From Odontocerum albicorne (taxonomy: Eukaryota; Arthropoda; Insecta; Trichoptera; Odontoceridae), in the NCBI GenBank assembly GCA_949825065.1, contig OX463865.1, positions 16,569,763 to 16,633,762 on the forward strand: 64,000 nucleotides of DNA, in the 5' to 3' direction. The notes under the pieces were generated by a model that did no database searches, had not been told where the DNA came from, and saw only the letters and a list, made by a program, of their open reading frames with translations. Positions within the stretch are counted from its first letter, which is position 1. Every line of letters begins with the position of its first letter. Made by a program: the position numbers and the translations under genes. Below, in pieces: positions 62,577-64,000 of the stretch.

Positions 62577-63689
62577 TTGGGTGTTAACATAAGTTGTGTC
62601 CGTTTTTTTCCAATTTAAAAATGAGCACCAAAAGTAAAACAAAATGGTAGAGGTTATACGTCATTCAAAAGAAAATTTTCTGCTCTACAAGATATTGTGT
62701 TTGCTTTTACGTTACATGTATTATTTTATTTTATTACAAGCCTTCAAAATGGAATGTCAAGTAGACGAAAGTGAGCATTTTCGACACCTCCTTCTGTTCG
62801 CGTTCAATCGAGGGAATAAAGCTGCTCGCGATATTTGCGAAGTATACGGTGAAGATGCTATGAATTAAAGGACAGCTCATCGATGGTTTTTGTGTTTCAA
62901 AGACTGTAATTTCGAGCTGAAATACATTGAGCGTTCCGGACGACCAGTCGACTTTGATGAGGACCGCTTAAATTATATTGTTCATGAAGATCCCCTTCAA
63001 ACTACCGTCGAATTGGCTGAGCAGATGAATTGTTGTCACATGACTGTATACCGCCATCATAAAATCAGTGGGAAAAGTCCAGAAGTTCGGCGCTTGGGTT
63101 CAACATGTTTTGAGTGAAAACTACAAAAATCAACGTTCGACAATTTCTGCTGGTTTGCTCTCGTATTATCGAGCTACGCATGGCCATCAAAGGTTCCCTT
63201 ACCGTATCATTACTGGTGATGAAAAATGTTTTGAAAATGGTGATGAAAAATGTTTGAATGGGATCTTTATGAATAATATGGTTTAAGCGGTCCTCATCGA
63301 AGTCCACTAGTCGTCCGGAACGCTCCATGTCTTTCAGGTCGAAATTATCGTCTTTGAAACGCAAAAACCATCAAAGAGCTGTCCTTTCATTCATAGCATC
63401 TTCACCTTACGCTTCGCAAATATCGCGAGCAGCTTTGGAAGCTTTATTCCCTCGATTGAACGCGAACATAAGGAAATGTCGAAAATGCTCACTTTAATCT
63501 ACTTGACATTCCATTTTAAAGGTTTGTAATCAAATTAAATAATATTTGTAACGTAAAAGCAAACACAATATCTTGTAGAGCAGAATATTTTCTTTCGAAT
63601 GACGTATAACCGTTATCAATTTGTTTTACTTTTGGTGGTCATTTTTAAATTGAAAAAAAAAAACGGACACAACTTATGTTTACACCTAA
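62577..63689. mobile_element. Palindromic mariner element, copy 5
   Basis: TA flanks (62575-62576, 63690-63691). The left terminus is TTGGGTGTTAACATAAG and the inverted right terminus TTAGGTGTAAACATAAG. The left arm extends furthest of all copies, through the whole HTH region to the first catalytic motif (ITGDEK, about 63207-63225, duplicated at 63240). There GATGAAAAATGTTTGAATGG turns into the inverted right arm, which starts at the HIIHKDP region. 1113 bp. Confidence 0.92.
62749..63250 (+). pseudogene. mariner transposase N-terminal half in copy 5
   Basis: MECQVDESEHFRHLLLFAFN, NRGNKAARDICEVYGEDAMN, then a stop at 62866-62868. The frame continues as FKDCNFELKYIERSGRPVDF, HEDPLQTTVELAEQMNCCHM and, after a frameshift, KVQKFGAWVQHVLSENYKN and YRIITGDEKCF. 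The TGDEK motif holds the first catalytic Asp, while the rest of the catalytic domain is missing. Inactivated by a stop, a frameshift and the palindromic junction. Confidence 0.85.
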
Positions 63690-63691
63690 TA

Positions 63692-64000
63692 ATTTAAATC
63701 GTGCAGATTTTGTTGATATTTAATTTTTTCAATATTGCTAGGGTTTATAAAAATACCCTGGACAATTGAATAATTAAAAAAAAATTACATAGAAGTTTAG
63801 ATAAGATCACTGCCGTTTTCCATTTTCATTTTTACAATATATTTTGATAAGTTTTAGTCTTAATAAAAAAAAACTGATCAATCTTCTTTGTATTTTCAAT
63901 AATTTGAAAAGACATAAGATCTAAATTGAAAATTGTAAAGTAAAATATTTAAGAAATTAATTGAAAACTCGTTAAAATAATATAAGTTTCATGTTATAAT
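63692..64000. other. Unassigned AT-rich end of window
   Basis: No repeat or gene recognised in the last 300 bases. Confidence 0.4.

Overview
This is a stretch of AT-rich eukaryotic DNA, almost certainly from an arthropod and probably an insect. It holds mariner/Tc1 elements with TA target duplications, Penelope-like elements (PLEs) with a GIY-YIG domain, RTE- and Jockey/CR1-type LINE tails, tRNA-derived SINEs and many MITEs. The LINE tail sequences recall Lepidoptera to me, but that is an impression, not a result. I found no host protein-coding gene, rRNA, intact tRNA, CRISPR array or bacterial operon. Everything recognisable is a transposon fragment or a tandem array, so the window looks like a heterochromatin-like graveyard of nested elements.

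Layout. 0-5 kb: a GT-rich minisatellite with a 230-bp higher-order period, a PLE palindrome, a TA-flanked MITE, a LINE 3' end and the first palindromic mariner. 5-13 kb: PLE palindromes, LINE fragments, a complete SINE, a TTAA-flanked element and one nearly full-length decayed mariner. 13-20 kb: a PLE fragment encoding a GIY-YIG domain, SINEs, a long-armed MITE, a pair of LTR-like direct repeats and a second PLE fragment. 20-26 kb: a 1.5-kb satellite derived from a LINE segment, a LINE with a duplicated reverse-transcriptase segment, and a 66-bp array whose units carry Pol III B-box motifs. 27-37 kb: a 200-base assembly gap, RTE-type LINEs, a satellite with a period near 270 bp invaded by several elements, and a triplicated MITE. 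37-47 kb: LINE fragments in both orientations, SINEs and a 45-bp array of about 40 units. 47-64 kb: four more loci of the palindromic mariner family, a 73-bp array, a mariner nested in another transposase gene, MITEs and LINE tails.

The most interesting system is a family of mariner-derived palindromes (3357-4308, 47218-48394, 54350-54943, 62577-63689, plus a related one-armed locus at 56771-57360). Each palindrome consists of two inverted 5' halves of one transposase gene and is flanked by TA. Two different internal junctions each recur at two loci, so the palindromes seem to have multiplied as palindromes. Their transcripts would fold into long double-stranded RNA carrying transposase sequence, which makes them candidates for a Mu-killer-like self-silencing source. 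A second theme is PLE terminal repeats, often arranged as palindromes, that carry a hammerhead-ribozyme-like core. A third is satellite birth from dispersed transposons: at least three arrays have unit sequences that also occur as single dispersed copies in LINE or tRNA-derived repeats in this window.
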